DNA of 33,517 bases from Flavobacteriales bacterium (GTDB lineage: Bacteria; Bacteroidota; Bacteroidia; Flavobacteriales; Flavobacteriaceae): NCBI GenBank assembly GCA_004213605.1, contig SGZC01000005.1, positions 1-33,517 of the forward strand, given 5' to 3'. Of the stretch, positions 17,209-25,366 are shown in pieces. The notes beneath the pieces were generated by a model that worked only from the letters and a program-made list of their open reading frames with translations, was not told the DNA's origin and searched no databases. The translations under genes were made by a program, and so were the position numbers. Every line of letters begins with the position of its first letter. Positions within the stretch are counted from its first letter, which is position 1.

Positions 17209-18152
17209 TACTTCAAACCAATTTCTCTTAAACGCTGATTTAAAAAATCACCCGCTGTAATATCGTTAAAAGCCTTTGGATGATCTTGATCAATACATTC
17301 CTCAAGACAATTTAAACTCATATCGCTTCTTGGGTGTAAGAAAAAAGGAATAGAATACCGTGGTTTATCCCATTCTGATCTTGGAGGGTTTACAACTCGA
17401 TGAATGGTAGATCTTAATTTATTATTGGTATGCCTTTCAAGCATATCGCCAACATTGATTACTAAATTTCCTTCTTCTGGTTTAGCTTCTATCCACTGAC
17501 CATCTTTTCGGAGTACCTGTAAACCACCAGCGGAAGCTCCCATCAGTAAAGTAATTAAATTGATATCGCCGTGAGCACCTGCTCTAATAGCACCTTTTGG
17601 TTCGGTTTTGATAGGAGGGTAGTGGATAGGACGTAAAATACTGTTTCCGTTAGCAACCCATTTATCATAGTACAATTCATCCATTCCAATATATAATGAT
17701 AATGCTCTTAAAACGTATACTCCAGTCTTTTCAAGTAATTGATAAGCTTTTAAACCAACATCATTAAAAGAGGGTAATTCATTCACTAAAATATTTTCTG
17801 GATAGACTTCTTCAAGATTTGCATCTTCGGATACTTCCTGACCAAAATGCCAAAATTCCTTTAAATCTCCTTCTTTTTTTCCTTTTGCATGTTCTTTTCC
17901 AAATGAAACATAGCCTCGTTGACCACCCAATCCGCTAATTTCATATTTTTCTTTAGTTTCAGTGGGCAATGCAAAAAAACTTTTTACCTCGTCATACAAT
18001 TGATTCATTAATTTGTCGCTTAAAAAATGATTTTTAACAGAAGCAAAACCTATTTCCGAATAAGCAGTACCTATTTCATGAACAAACTTTTGTTTTCTTA
18101 CTGGATCTTCCGATAAGAAATCAGCTAAATCCACACTTGGTATATTTGTCAT
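17208..18152 (-). CDS. 2-oxoglutarate/Fe(II) oxygenase, isopenicillin-N-synthase family
   Basis: From the ATG at 18152 the protein has 314 residues. The N-terminal DIOX_N-like region (EIGTAYSEIGFASVKNHFLS) is followed by the catalytic jelly roll. The iron ligands are His and Asp of AHGDINLITLL and the distal His of STIHRVVNPP. RYSIPFF supplies the Arg-x-Ser that binds 2-oxoglutarate. Such enzymes hydroxylate or cyclise small molecules, and the substrate here is unknown. The ORF track begins 13 codons earlier at another ATG. I prefer the inner start because a -7 promoter element (TATATTTG) falls inside that extension. First gene of an operon with the YciH-like factor and the nucleoside phosphorylase; divergent from the E1 gene. 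Confidence 0.9.
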   Translation of the reverse strand: MTNIPSVDLADFLSEDPVRKQKFVHEIGTAYSEIGFASVKNHFLSDKLMNQLYDEVKSFFALPTETKEKYEISGLGGQRGYVSFGKEHAKGKKEGDLKEFWHFGQEVSEDANLEEVYPENILVNELPSFNDVGLKAYQLLEKTGVYVLRALSLYIGMDELYYDKWVANGNSILRPIHYPPIKTEPKGAIRAGAHGDINLITLLMGASAGGLQVLRKDGQWIEAKPEEGNLVINVGDMLERHTNNKLRSTIHRVVNPPRSEWDKPRYSIPFFLHPRSDMSLNCLEECIDQDHPKAFNDITAGDFLNQRLREIGLK

Positions 18153-18171
18153 TTGTAAATATTTTGAATTA

Positions 18172-18179
18172 CAAATATA
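18172..18179 (-). promoter_or_regulatory. -7 promoter element of the oxygenase operon
   Basis: On the minus strand this is TATATTTG, an exact TAnnTTTG, about 20 nt before the preferred ATG. No good TTG is seen 17-23 nt further upstream, so the match is partial. Confidence 0.5.
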
Positions 18180-18226
18180 CCAATTTAGCATTAGAATTTA
18201 ATTGATAAAAAATGAAAAGAAATAGC

Positions 18227-18255
18227 TTGATACATTGGGTTTTTTTCTACTTTTG
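18227..18255 (+). promoter_or_regulatory. Bacteroidota-type promoter of the fused E1 gene
   Basis: TTG (18227-18229) and TACTTTTG (18248-18255) with an 18-nt spacer fit the flavobacterial consensus. The ATG is 18 bp after the -7 element. Confidence 0.7.
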
Positions 18256-18273
18256 ATTTGTAAATACTAAAAA

Positions 18274-20280
18274 ATGAATTCTGAAAAAGTACCAACGATT
18301 CACTTTAATTACAATCGTAGTAATTTAGACGACAATACCTTGTTATATCTTTATAAATCGATGTTAAAACCTCGTTTGATTGAGGAAAAAATGCTGATTT
18401 TACTTCGTCAAGGTAAAATATCAAAGTGGTTCAGTGGAATTGGGCAAGAAGCCATATCTGTTGGTTTAACAGCTGTTTTAGACCAAGACGAGTACATTAT
18501 GCCCATGCATCGAAACTTAGGCGTGTTTACAGGAAGGAATATTCCTCTCGAACGCCTTTTTTCTCAATGGCAGGGGAAAGCCAATGGTTTTACAAAAGGT
18601 AGAGATCGAAGTTTTCATTTTGGCACGCAGGAATACCACATCGTTGGAATGATATCGCATTTGGGTCCACAATTCGGTATTGCAGACGGGATAGCACTTG
18701 CAAACAAGCTAAAAAACAATAATAAAATTTGTGCAGTCTTTACCGGTGATGGAGGAACAAGTGAAGGTGATATACATGAAGCTTTAAATATTGCATCCGT
18801 TTGGCAGTTACCTGTCCTTTTCTGTATTGAAAATAACGGCTATGGTTTGTCTACTCCTACTTCAGAACAATTTAATTGTAAAAACTTGTCGGATCGTGCT
18901 CATGGCTACGGTATGGAGTCACACATTATCGATGGAAACAATATTTTAGAGGTTTACACAAAGTTAAAAGCAATCGCAGCTGATATTCGAGAGAACCCAA
19001 GACCTATAATGTTAGAATTTAAAACTTTTAGGGTACGAGGTCACGAAGAAGCTAGTGGGACTAAGTATGTGCCAAATGAATTGTTACAATCTTGGGACTT
19101 AAAAGATCCCTTATTAAATTATGAAGCTTTTCTTAAAACTCAAGGTGTTTTAACAGAAGAAATTGAGGCTGCTAGCAAAGCTTCTATTGTGAAAGAAATT
19201 CAAGACGGATTGGACATTGCTTTTGCTGAGCCTGCCATAAAGTCGACTACAACAAATGAGTTAAAAGATGTTTTTCATAAGCATGATTATAAAGAAGTTA
19301 AGGAAAATAAAGAACGAGTTAATTTACGTTTAGTGGATGCAATTTCTGAAGGTTTAAAACAATCCATGCAACGGCATGATAATTTAGTTTTAATGGGTCA
19401 GGACATCGCTGAATACGGAGGTGTTTTTAAAATTACTGACGGATTTTTAGAAGTATTTGGAAACGATAGAGTCCGAAATACACCTATTTGTGAATCTGCT
19501 GTTGTTTCTGCAGCTATGGGACTTTCTATCAATGGTTATAAAGCTATGATGGAAATGCAATTTTCAGATTTTGTAACCTCAGGATTTAATCCAATAGTCA
19601 ATTTATTGGCTAAATCTAATTATCGCTGGAGTCAAAAAGCGGATGTGGTGATTCGTATGCCTTGTGGTGCAGGTGTAGGAGCGGGGCCATTTCACAGCCA
19701 GACCAATGAAGCATGGTTTACCCACACACCTGGATTAAAAGTAGTTTATCCAGCCTTTCCTTATGACGCGAAAGGATTATTAACAACCGCTATTGAAGAT
19801 CCAAATCCGATATTATTCTTTGAACATAAAGCCTTGTATAGAAGTATACGACAAGAAGTTCCAACCGATTATTATACCCTACCTTTAGGCAAAGCCTCAC
19901 TTCTAAAGGAAGGTGCTAATATTACAATTATCACCTATGGTGCTGGTGTTCATTGGGCTCTGGAAACTTTAGAAGAACTTTCAGATATTTCAGCAGATTT
20001 ATTAGATTTAAGAACCTTGGCTCCTCTAGATACCGAAGCTATTTATAGTTCTGTAAATAAAACGGGTAAAGTGATTATTCTTCAAGAAGATTCTATGTTT
20101 GGTGGTATCGCCTCAGATATTTCCGCAATGATTATGGAAAATTGTTTTGAAAAATTAGATGCTCCTATTAAACGAGTGGCGAGTTTAGAAACCCCCATTC
20201 CATTTGCTACAAATTTAGAAGCTGATTATTTACCAAAAAGCAAATTTAAAAACGATTTGTTAGATTTATTAGCCTATTAG
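18274..20280 (+). CDS. Branched-chain 2-oxoacid dehydrogenase E1, fused alpha and beta subunits
   Basis: The 668-residue protein joins two subunits that are separate in most bacteria. The alpha part (about 1-330) contains the thiamine-diphosphate motif, GDGGTSEGD (158-166) ending in ENN (186-188), and RSFHFG. The beta part (about 350-668) contains [44 protein letters not shown] and [21 protein letters not shown]. It decarboxylates 2-oxo acids from Val, Leu and Ile and transfers the acyl group to lipoyl-E2, providing branched acyl-CoA primers for the iso-fatty acids typical of this phylum. A general pyruvate-type E1 cannot be excluded. E2 and E3 are not in the window. Expressed from its own consensus promoter. 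Confidence 0.93.
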   Translation: MNSEKVPTIHFNYNRSNLDDNTLLYLYKSMLKPRLIEEKMLILLRQGKISKWFSGIGQEAISVGLTAVLDQDEYIMPMHRNLGVFTGRNIPLERLFSQWQGKANGFTKGRDRSFHFGTQEYHIVGMISHLGPQFGIADGIALANKLKNNNKICAVFTGDGGTSEGDIHEALNIASVWQLPVLFCIENNGYGLSTPTSEQFNCKNLSDRAHGYGMESHIIDGNNILEVYTKLKAIAADIRENPRPIMLEFKTFRVRGHEEASGTKYVPNELLQSWDLKDPLLNYEAFLKTQGVLTEEIEAASKASIVKEIQDGLDIAFAEPAIKSTTTNELKDVFHKHDYKEVKENKERVNLRLVDAISEGLKQSMQRHDNLVLMGQDIAEYGGVFKITDGFLEVFGNDRVRNTPICESAVVSAAMGLSINGYKAMMEMQFSDFVTSGFNPIVNLLAKSNYRWSQKADVVIRMPCGAGVGAGPFHSQTNEAWFTHTPGLKVVYPAFPYDAKGLLTTAIEDPNPILFFEHKALYRSIRQEVPTDYYTLPLGKASLLKEGANITIITYGAGVHWALETLEELSDISADLLDLRTLAPLDTEAIYSSVNKTGKVIILQEDSMFGGIASDISAMIMENCFEKLDAPIKRVASLETPIPFATNLEADYLPKSKFKNDLLDLLAY

Positions 20281-20314
20281 TATCTTAGATTCTCAAAAAA
20301 TAAAACCAAATCGT

Positions 20315-21499
20315 TTGGCTGTAAAATTAACAGCTGCTGGTGAACGGAATGTTAAGACTGGACATCCGTGGATTTTCACAAACAGTATCCAAAAAATAAA
20401 TAACAATGCCTATTCTGGAGATATAGCAATCATATTTGGGCGTGTTAAAAATAAAGTCATTGGTGTTGGACTTTATGATTCTAAGTCTCCAATTTGCATA
20501 AAAATGATTCATCATGGTGGGGGAGTAACTATTGATTCTAACTTTTTTTTAAATAAAATAAACGAAGCTTATGCTGTTCGCGCTCCTTTATTAAAAACAA
20601 TAACCAATAGTTACCGTCTCTTGTTTGGAGAAAATGATGGCTTTCCGGGTTTAATAGCAGATATTTACCATGAGGTCATGGTGATAAAATTATATTCAAG
20701 TATTTGGTTTCCCTTTCTAAAAATAATAACAGAACATTTAATACAAGTAAGTAAAACAACGACTGTAGTTCTTAGATTAAGTCGTTCACTACAACAAATG
20801 AAAAATAACGAATATTTTGAGGACGGACAAGTTATCTATGGAACATTAATTGATGCAAATATCCCTTTTATCGAACACGGTGTTCATTTTTCAGCGAATG
20901 TCATCAAAGGTCATAAAACAGGATATTTTTTAGATCATCGAGAAAATAGGAGGCAAGTTGGACTTTTATCTAAAAATAAGACCGTGTTAGATGTCTTTTC
21001 GTATGCTGGTGGGTTTTCGGTACACGCATTAGCTAACCAAGCAAAAGAAGTAACCAGCATTGATGTTAGTAAACAAGCCTTAACATTAGCTATGGAGAAT
21101 GGAAGGCTTAATAGATATTCTGGTAATCATAAGACCCTAGCCGGCGATGCTTTTAAAATTTTGAAAAATCTGATTTCAAAAGAAAAAACCTATGATGTCG
21201 TGATCATTGACCCTCCGTCATTTGCAAAAAATAAAAACGAAATTGAAATTGCAAAGAAGAAATATAAACAATTAGCTTTATTAGGAGCTAGCTTAACATC
21301 AAGAAACGGATTATTGGTCTTGGCATCATGTTCCTCCAGAGTTTTAGCAAGCGAATTTTTAGCCATCAACAAAGAAGTCCTGGACAGATTTCCACGTAAT
21401 TATTTATTGGTAAATACCACACAGCACGATATCGATCATCCAATCAATTTTCGAGAAGGAGCGTATTTAAAGACGGGGTATTATCGTTTTTCAGACTAG
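20315..21499 (+). CDS. rlmI: RlmI-like 23S rRNA (cytosine-C5) methyltransferase
   Basis: The 394-residue product (E. coli RlmI: 396) has an N-terminal PUA-like region, VKLTAAGERNVKTGHPWIF, then FGENDGFPGLIADIYH. The SAM-binding motif I is VLDVFSYAGGFSVHA and motif IV is IDPPSFAKNKNE; LASCSSRV is near the C-terminus. The family methylates C5 of a cytosine in 23S rRNA. There is no ATG at the start. The TTG at 20315 aligns with the E. coli start, but homology-like residues (KPNRLAVKL) continue upstream, where an ATT at 20276 is the other possible start. It follows the E1 gene closely. Its stop codon interlocks with that of the MFS gene on the other strand. Confidence 0.85.
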   Translation: MAVKLTAAGERNVKTGHPWIFTNSIQKINNNAYSGDIAIIFGRVKNKVIGVGLYDSKSPICIKMIHHGGGVTIDSNFFLNKINEAYAVRAPLLKTITNSYRLLFGENDGFPGLIADIYHEVMVIKLYSSIWFPFLKIITEHLIQVSKTTTVVLRLSRSLQQMKNNEYFEDGQVIYGTLIDANIPFIEHGVHFSANVIKGHKTGYFLDHRENRRQVGLLSKNKTVLDVFSYAGGFSVHALANQAKEVTSIDVSKQALTLAMENGRLNRYSGNHKTLAGDAFKILKNLISKEKTYDVVIIDPPSFAKNKNEIEIAKKKYKQLALLGASLTSRNGLLVLASCSSRVLASEFLAINKEVLDRFPRNYLLVNTTQHDIDHPINFREGAYLKTGYYRFSD

Positions 21500-22698
21500 T
21501 TATTTTGAGGTGTTTTTATAGTTAAAATAATTATAATAAGTAGGGAAATAAATGAACAAATCGAAAATCCAATGAAAATTGGAAGTACAGTTAGCCTTAC
21601 AAATTTTCCGATTACGATACTTATAGGAACTGCCATTAGTGTTGAGATAAAACCTGTAATTGCGGCACCAATACCCGCTATATGACCAACGGGTTCCATC
21701 GCAATCGCTCTTAAATTTCCAAACAAAAACCCTAAACAGAAAAATTGAAGTGAAAAAAACGATAGGATAATAATAATGGGTGGATTGACTGAATTATAAA
21801 ATAAAAAAGCATAACATACGGATATTAAAAAAAAACCTATCAGTGAAACATTAATGATCTTTTTCATTCCATATTTTACAACAAATAGACCATTCAATAA
21901 AATTGCACCTCCTGAGGCAGTTGCAAGCCCAGCAAATATAAACGGAAAGACTTCTTTCAATCCATATTGTTCTTGAAATATTTGTTGGGAAGTGCTCAAA
22001 TAAACCATAAAGGAGCCCGTAATAAGCCCAGAAATTAGCGTATAAGCAATAGTTTTTTTGAAACGCATTAATTCTAAAAATCCTTTCTTGAATAAGTCGA
22101 TTTTAAAATCGATTCTATTTTTAGGATCTAAGGTTTCTTCCTGACGTTTCCAAAACCAAAAAGCAATTAGTAGGCAAAATATGATCTGAAAAATAAAAAT
22201 CGCTTCCCAATTAAAAGAATCCAATATAAGTTTTCCCATTGCAGGCGCTATGATAGGAACCAGTAAAAAAATAACAATTACAAACGACATTATCTTAGCC
22301 ATGTAATCCCCAGCGTAAAGATCTCTTATAATTGCCACACTTATTGTTCTAGGGGCGGAGAGACCAAAACCTTGTAGAATCCGACCGAGTACCATAATTT
22401 CAAGTGATTTAGCATAGACACACATAATACTAGCTAAAATAAAAATACCAAAACCTATAAAAACCATAGGTTTGCGACCTAAGCTATCCGACAAGGGACC
22501 AAAAAAAAGAGGTCCAACGCCTAAACCAATGAAAATCATTGTTATAAGTAATTGATGATCAGAATTCTCTTGTGTATCTAAGGAATTACCAATAATGTCT
22601 AATGCTGGTAATAAGGCGTCAATAGCAAGAGCTACCACAGACATTAAAAAAGCCATTAAGGCTATAAATTCAAATTTGGTAACATTTGATGTTTGCAT
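21496..22698 (-). CDS. MFS multidrug exporter, Bcr/CflA type
   Basis: The 400-residue membrane protein has about 12 hydrophobic segments. The conserved loop-2 motif is FGPLSDSLGRKPMVFIGF, and RILQGFGLSAPRTISVAIIRDLYAG follows in TM4. PIIAPAMGKLIL in TM5 corresponds to the antiporter motif C region. The overall pattern is that of the Bcr/CflA drug:H+ antiporters. Substrates are unknown. Its TAG stop overlaps the TAG stop of the rlmI-like gene through a shared CTAG. A minus-strand TACATTTG (22778-22785) about 80 nt before the ATG could be its -7 element. Confidence 0.92.
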   Translation of the reverse strand: MQTSNVTKFEFIALMAFLMSVVALAIDALLPALDIIGNSLDTQENSDHQLLITMIFIGLGVGPLFFGPLSDSLGRKPMVFIGFGIFILASIMCVYAKSLEIMVLGRILQGFGLSAPRTISVAIIRDLYAGDYMAKIMSFVIVIFLLVPIIAPAMGKLILDSFNWEAIFIFQIIFCLLIAFWFWKRQEETLDPKNRIDFKIDLFKKGFLELMRFKKTIAYTLISGLITGSFMVYLSTSQQIFQEQYGLKEVFPFIFAGLATASGGAILLNGLFVVKYGMKKIINVSLIGFFLISVCYAFLFYNSVNPPIIIILSFFSLQFFCLGFLFGNLRAIAMEPVGHIAGIGAAITGFISTLMAVPISIVIGKFVRLTVLPIFIGFSICSFISLLIIIILTIKTPQNN

Positions 22699-22901
22699 GA
22701 GAACAAAAATAATCTAATTATTAAAAGAGGAAGGGATATATCAAAAGAATCTATTTGACATAATATTAATTATAGTACAAATGTATTGTTTAGTTAATAA
22801 GAGTGGTTTATCCATTTGATAACTATAATGTAGTATTATGTAAAATATCCAAGAAGCATTCGTTTTCATAAGATTAATTGGAACTTGGGTCATTAAACTA
22901 A

Positions 22902-22926
22902 TAAACGGTTTGCTTCGCAGCGTTTA
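22902..22926. repeat. Hairpin with TTC loop
   Basis: TAAACG (22902-22907) pairs with CGTTTA (22921-22926), and inside it TGC-TTC-GCA forms a second small stem. It stands out as a GC-richer structure in an AT-rich spacer. It is far from any gene end, so a terminator role is unlikely. Confidence 0.45.
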
Positions 22927-23297
22927 AAAACATTTGTATCTATAATTAGCCGTTATGTAAAATAGCCGCTACCAAGCGCTCGATTGTTTTATAAAATCAA
23001 ATTGCTCTGGCAATTTATTTTACACACAATTATCCATCGCTTGCCAACGCCAAAATAAAAGCTAACCTTTTTGGGCTGTATCAAAAATCGCGTATTCGAT
23101 AAAATGTACGTCATAAAAAATTTCACTCGATTCTCGTGGATTGCCACAAGAGCATAAATTTTAAGAAAACAACTTTTTAGGAGATTCACGAACACATTTG
23201 AAGTTTCTGCAAATAATTAAATATGTGAGTGAAGAAAAATTCTATGCACTTGTTATATTTAATCTTTCAATTAATCTTTTTTTTCTTCTTTCATTAT

Positions 23298-23317
23298 CTT
23301 TTGTCTTGAAACAAAAG
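23298..23317. repeat. CTTTTGT hairpin
   Basis: CTTTTGT (23298-23304) and ACAAAAG (23311-23317) are perfectly complementary around a CTTGAA loop. The sequence that follows, AACAAAAATTCAAGGCTGC, resembles stretches I associate with flavobacterial intergenic regions, but no copy number can be determined here. Confidence 0.4.
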
Positions 23318-23338
23318 AAACAAAAATTCAAGGCTGCA

Positions 23339-23359
23339 TATAATTTTGGAAACAATTAC
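23339..23359 (+). repeat. 21-bp direct repeat, left copy
   Basis: A 21-bp sequence with core AATTTTGGAAACAATTAC occurs here and, identically and in the same orientation, at 29975-29995. Both copies are preceded by a TCAA(A/G)GCT block, so the similarity is longer than the perfect part. The two copies bracket the phosphate module and its spacers (6,636 bp start to start). Confidence 0.8.
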
Positions 23360-23522
23360 GGTTCGTTTCTCTATGTTTTAGGATAGATTAGAACTTTTTA
23401 AGACTATTTTTAGAAGTATTTATAATTGTAAAACTTTACAATATGTATTACTAGCTCCCTAAAATATTACGTTCCTCTCTCCTATTGTTTTGCCAAAATT
23501 TTATGAGGTCGTTTTAAAACAA

Positions 23523-23537
23523 AATGACTTAGTCATT
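23523..23537 (-). terminator. Probable terminator after phoX
   Basis: A 15-bp palindrome, AATGAC-TTA-GTCATT, lies 68 bp past the phoX stop. On the minus strand it is followed by TTGTTTT. The stem is short (6 bp), so confidence is moderate. It could instead be an operator. Confidence 0.45.
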
Positions 23538-23604
23538 ATAACTGAGTCAAAAACAAAGTAGTTGTCAGGTTTAATACAAAATATCAGTTGTAAATTAATG
23601 AAAA

Positions 23605-25284
23605 TTAGCTACTTTCAATTTGTTTTAAAAAGTTCATTTTCTCAATTAAATCACCTTGAATAGCAACAACAGTTGGTTTTGGTATGCCATCAGCATCAAA
23701 GGGAAATTTACTGGTTGGGTTTTTAATATCTTTTGTTTCGTCTCCAGGATGCTGAACGCTTAAAAATAGGGTTTTACCATCTGGTGAAAACCAAGGTCCT
23801 GTTAATTCTGCATCGGTTGGTGCTGATGCTACTCGAATTACTTTCCCTGCATCTTTTCCGTATCTTGGTATTACAAACAAACTGTTGTTTTTGAAAGGCA
23901 TATATGGTTTATCAGGTTTATTCATTGAACTACCAGATATATCTGACGTCATCCAAAGGTTGCCAGCCATATCAAATGCTAAATTATCAGGGCAAGAAAA
24001 CCCGTTTTCTTCGCCTCCAGCTTTGTAGATTGATACTTTAAAAGTGAGGGCGTCAAATGCACCGTTAGTCTCTTCAATTTTTAAAATAGAACCGTGGTAA
24101 TCGTTTTTAGGTTTGTTATTTGTTAATGTGATAAAAATATGTCCAGTAATAGGATCTATTTCAATATCTTCTGGACGATTTAATGGTGTAGCTCCTAATA
24201 ATTTAGAAGCTTCTCGTGCTCTAATTAATACTTCGGTTTGGTCTTTAAATTTATCTTTTAAAACTGGTTGCGTTTCCCAATCTAATGGAAGCCATTTTCC
24301 GTTTATTGTATCAGCAACATAAAGGGTACCCTCTTTTAATGAATTGGGTTTTGATGAAACGAATTTATACAAATGCTCATCATTGCTATCATCACCTGAA
24401 TAGGCAACTACGCGTTTGTCTGCTAATTCATATAACGTACAACACTCGTGCGAAAATCTACCCAAAGCGACGTGTTTTTGAGCTGTACCGTCTTTTGGAT
24501 TTATTTCTACCACCCATCCATAATGTTCTGGCGGTGCATTATAAAAATGTTCCCATCCGTGGTCGCTTGGTATATAAGTTGCTGTATTATTTTCATCGTA
24601 TCTGGTTTCTCCCCAAAATCCGTCATAGTTTTCTTCACATGATATAAATGTATTCCATGGTGTAATTCCGCCCGAACAATTACTATTAGTACCCATTACG
24701 GTAGATACTCCTTTTATGGATGTATCCCAATTTAGTTTTATAGGTGTTTTTCCTGTAATTCTCCTGTTATGAGGGTCGTTATGTACAACTTTCCATTGTC
24801 CGTTTACTTCTCTTATACGCACAATACTTCCGCCAACGTTATACATTTCTTTGTCAACCTGTTTTTTTGTACGCTGTTTTTGTGGGTTTTCATAGTTGTT
24901 CTCATCAAAATCACACACAAAAAGTGAATTTACCGATTCGTGATTTACCCATAATAAACCGTCTTTTGGGTTGTTTTTATCTAACGGAATAAAACAAGTG
25001 AAATCATTATTAAAGCCAAAAGTATCATTGTTGCTTATGCTATCGCCCCATTTTATAATGGTGTGATAATTGAGTCCCTTTGTTAAAACCAAATCGTCTT
25101 TAGTTGTTGGGGCTAAATTTTCTACCGCAATGTTTTTTAAGCGTTTAAACGTTTCATTTGCTATTTGCTTATTTTTAATTGGCGTTGTTGTATTACCACA
25201 GCTAACCAAAAAAGGAGGTATTATTAAAGTACCTAAACTTGCTTTACCTAAAAACTCAATAAATTTTCTTCTATCGTATTTCAT
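23605..25284 (-). CDS. PhoX-type alkaline phosphatase (DUF839), Tat-type lipoprotein
   Basis: The 559-residue protein starts with a twin-arginine signal (DRRKFIEFLGKASLG) that ends in a lipobox-like LVSC (Cys29). This suggests folded export by Tat and lipid anchoring. The PhoX-family regions are GLLWVNHESVNSLF, CSGGITPWNTFISCEENYDG, HYGWVVEINPKDG, GRFSHECC, AYSGDDSNDEHLYKFVSS and NRPEDIEIDPITGHIFITLT. Characterised PhoX enzymes are Ca/Fe-dependent phosphomonoesterases induced by phosphate starvation. The assignment of activity is by family. The gene is downstream of the phytase gene with a stable hairpin in between and no room for a separate consensus promoter downstream of that hairpin. Confidence 0.88.
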   Translation of the reverse strand: MKYDRRKFIEFLGKASLGTLIIPPFLVSCGNTTTPIKNKQIANETFKRLKNIAVENLAPTTKDDLVLTKGLNYHTIIKWGDSISNNDTFGFNNDFTCFIPLDKNNPKDGLLWVNHESVNSLFVCDFDENNYENPQKQRTKKQVDKEMYNVGGSIVRIREVNGQWKVVHNDPHNRRITGKTPIKLNWDTSIKGVSTVMGTNSNCSGGITPWNTFISCEENYDGFWGETRYDENNTATYIPSDHGWEHFYNAPPEHYGWVVEINPKDGTAQKHVALGRFSHECCTLYELADKRVVAYSGDDSNDEHLYKFVSSKPNSLKEGTLYVADTINGKWLPLDWETQPVLKDKFKDQTEVLIRAREASKLLGATPLNRPEDIEIDPITGHIFITLTNNKPKNDYHGSILKIEETNGAFDALTFKVSIYKAGGEENGFSCPDNLAFDMAGNLWMTSDISGSSMNKPDKPYMPFKNNSLFVIPRYGKDAGKVIRVASAPTDAELTGPWFSPDGKTLFLSVQHPGDETKDIKNPTSKFPFDADGIPKPTVVAIQGDLIEKMNFLKQIESS

Positions 25285-25307
25285 ATTTTTTAGTTGATTA
25301 AAATAAT

Positions 25308-25342
25308 AAAACCCTACCCGATTTCAAATCAAGTAGAGTTTT
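25308..25342 (-). terminator. Strand-specific 17-pair hairpin between phytase and phoX
   Basis: In the minus-strand RNA, AAAACUCUACUUGAUUU can pair with AAAUCGGGUAGGGUUUU over 17 positions, three of them G-U. The real loop would be about 5 nt. AUUAUUUU follows. In the plus-strand RNA the same three positions are C-A mismatches, so the structure favours the direction of the operon. It begins 25 bp after the phytase stop and ends 24 bp before the phoX ATG. It could be a terminator, an attenuator or an mRNA-stabilising hairpin. Confidence 0.75.
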
Positions 25343-25366
25343 AAAAAAAAGAATTCTTTTAGTTAT

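Larger units (their letters stand above)
22699..23604. other. 906-bp spacer without a convincing gene
   Basis: The track ORFs at 22989-23195 (-) and 23198-23386 (+) have no recognisable domain, and one spans obvious hairpin sequence. The spacer holds a possible MFS promoter on the minus strand, a TAAACG/CGTTTA hairpin near 22902, a block with more G+C than its surroundings (about 22900-23160), and a loose inverted repeat (GCTCTGGCAA near 23003 against TTGCCACAAGAGC near 23142). It also holds the CTTTTGT/ACAAAAG hairpin at 23298, a 21-bp repeat copy and a terminator-like palindrome at 23523. It looks like the debris of a repeated or mobile element rather than a regulatory region. Confidence 0.55.

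Noticed and set aside
22901-22957. AACGG...CCGTTATG arrangement resembling an integron attC site
   Set aside because: The GTTATGT end does not fit the GTTRRRY core, there is no integrase or cassette array nearby, and the arms do not pair as in attC.
22989-23195. 68-residue minus-strand ORF in the spacer before phoX
   Set aside because: It crosses several inverted repeats, has no domain-like pattern and lacks a promoter; treated as part of the non-coding block.
23198-23386. 62-residue plus-strand ORF in the same spacer
   Set aside because: It runs through the CTTTTGT hairpin and the 21-bp direct repeat, and its residues look like a translation of repeat sequence.
23425-23442. ATTGTAAA-AC-TTTACAAT palindrome as an operator
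   Set aside because: The sequence is AT-only apart from one G/C pair, in an AT-rich spacer, with no promoter beside it; chance is a sufficient explanation.
24285-24647. 120-residue plus-strand ORF inside the phoX gene
   Set aside because: It lies wholly antisense to a gene with clear family motifs and has no recognisable domain; it is a shadow of phoX codon usage.
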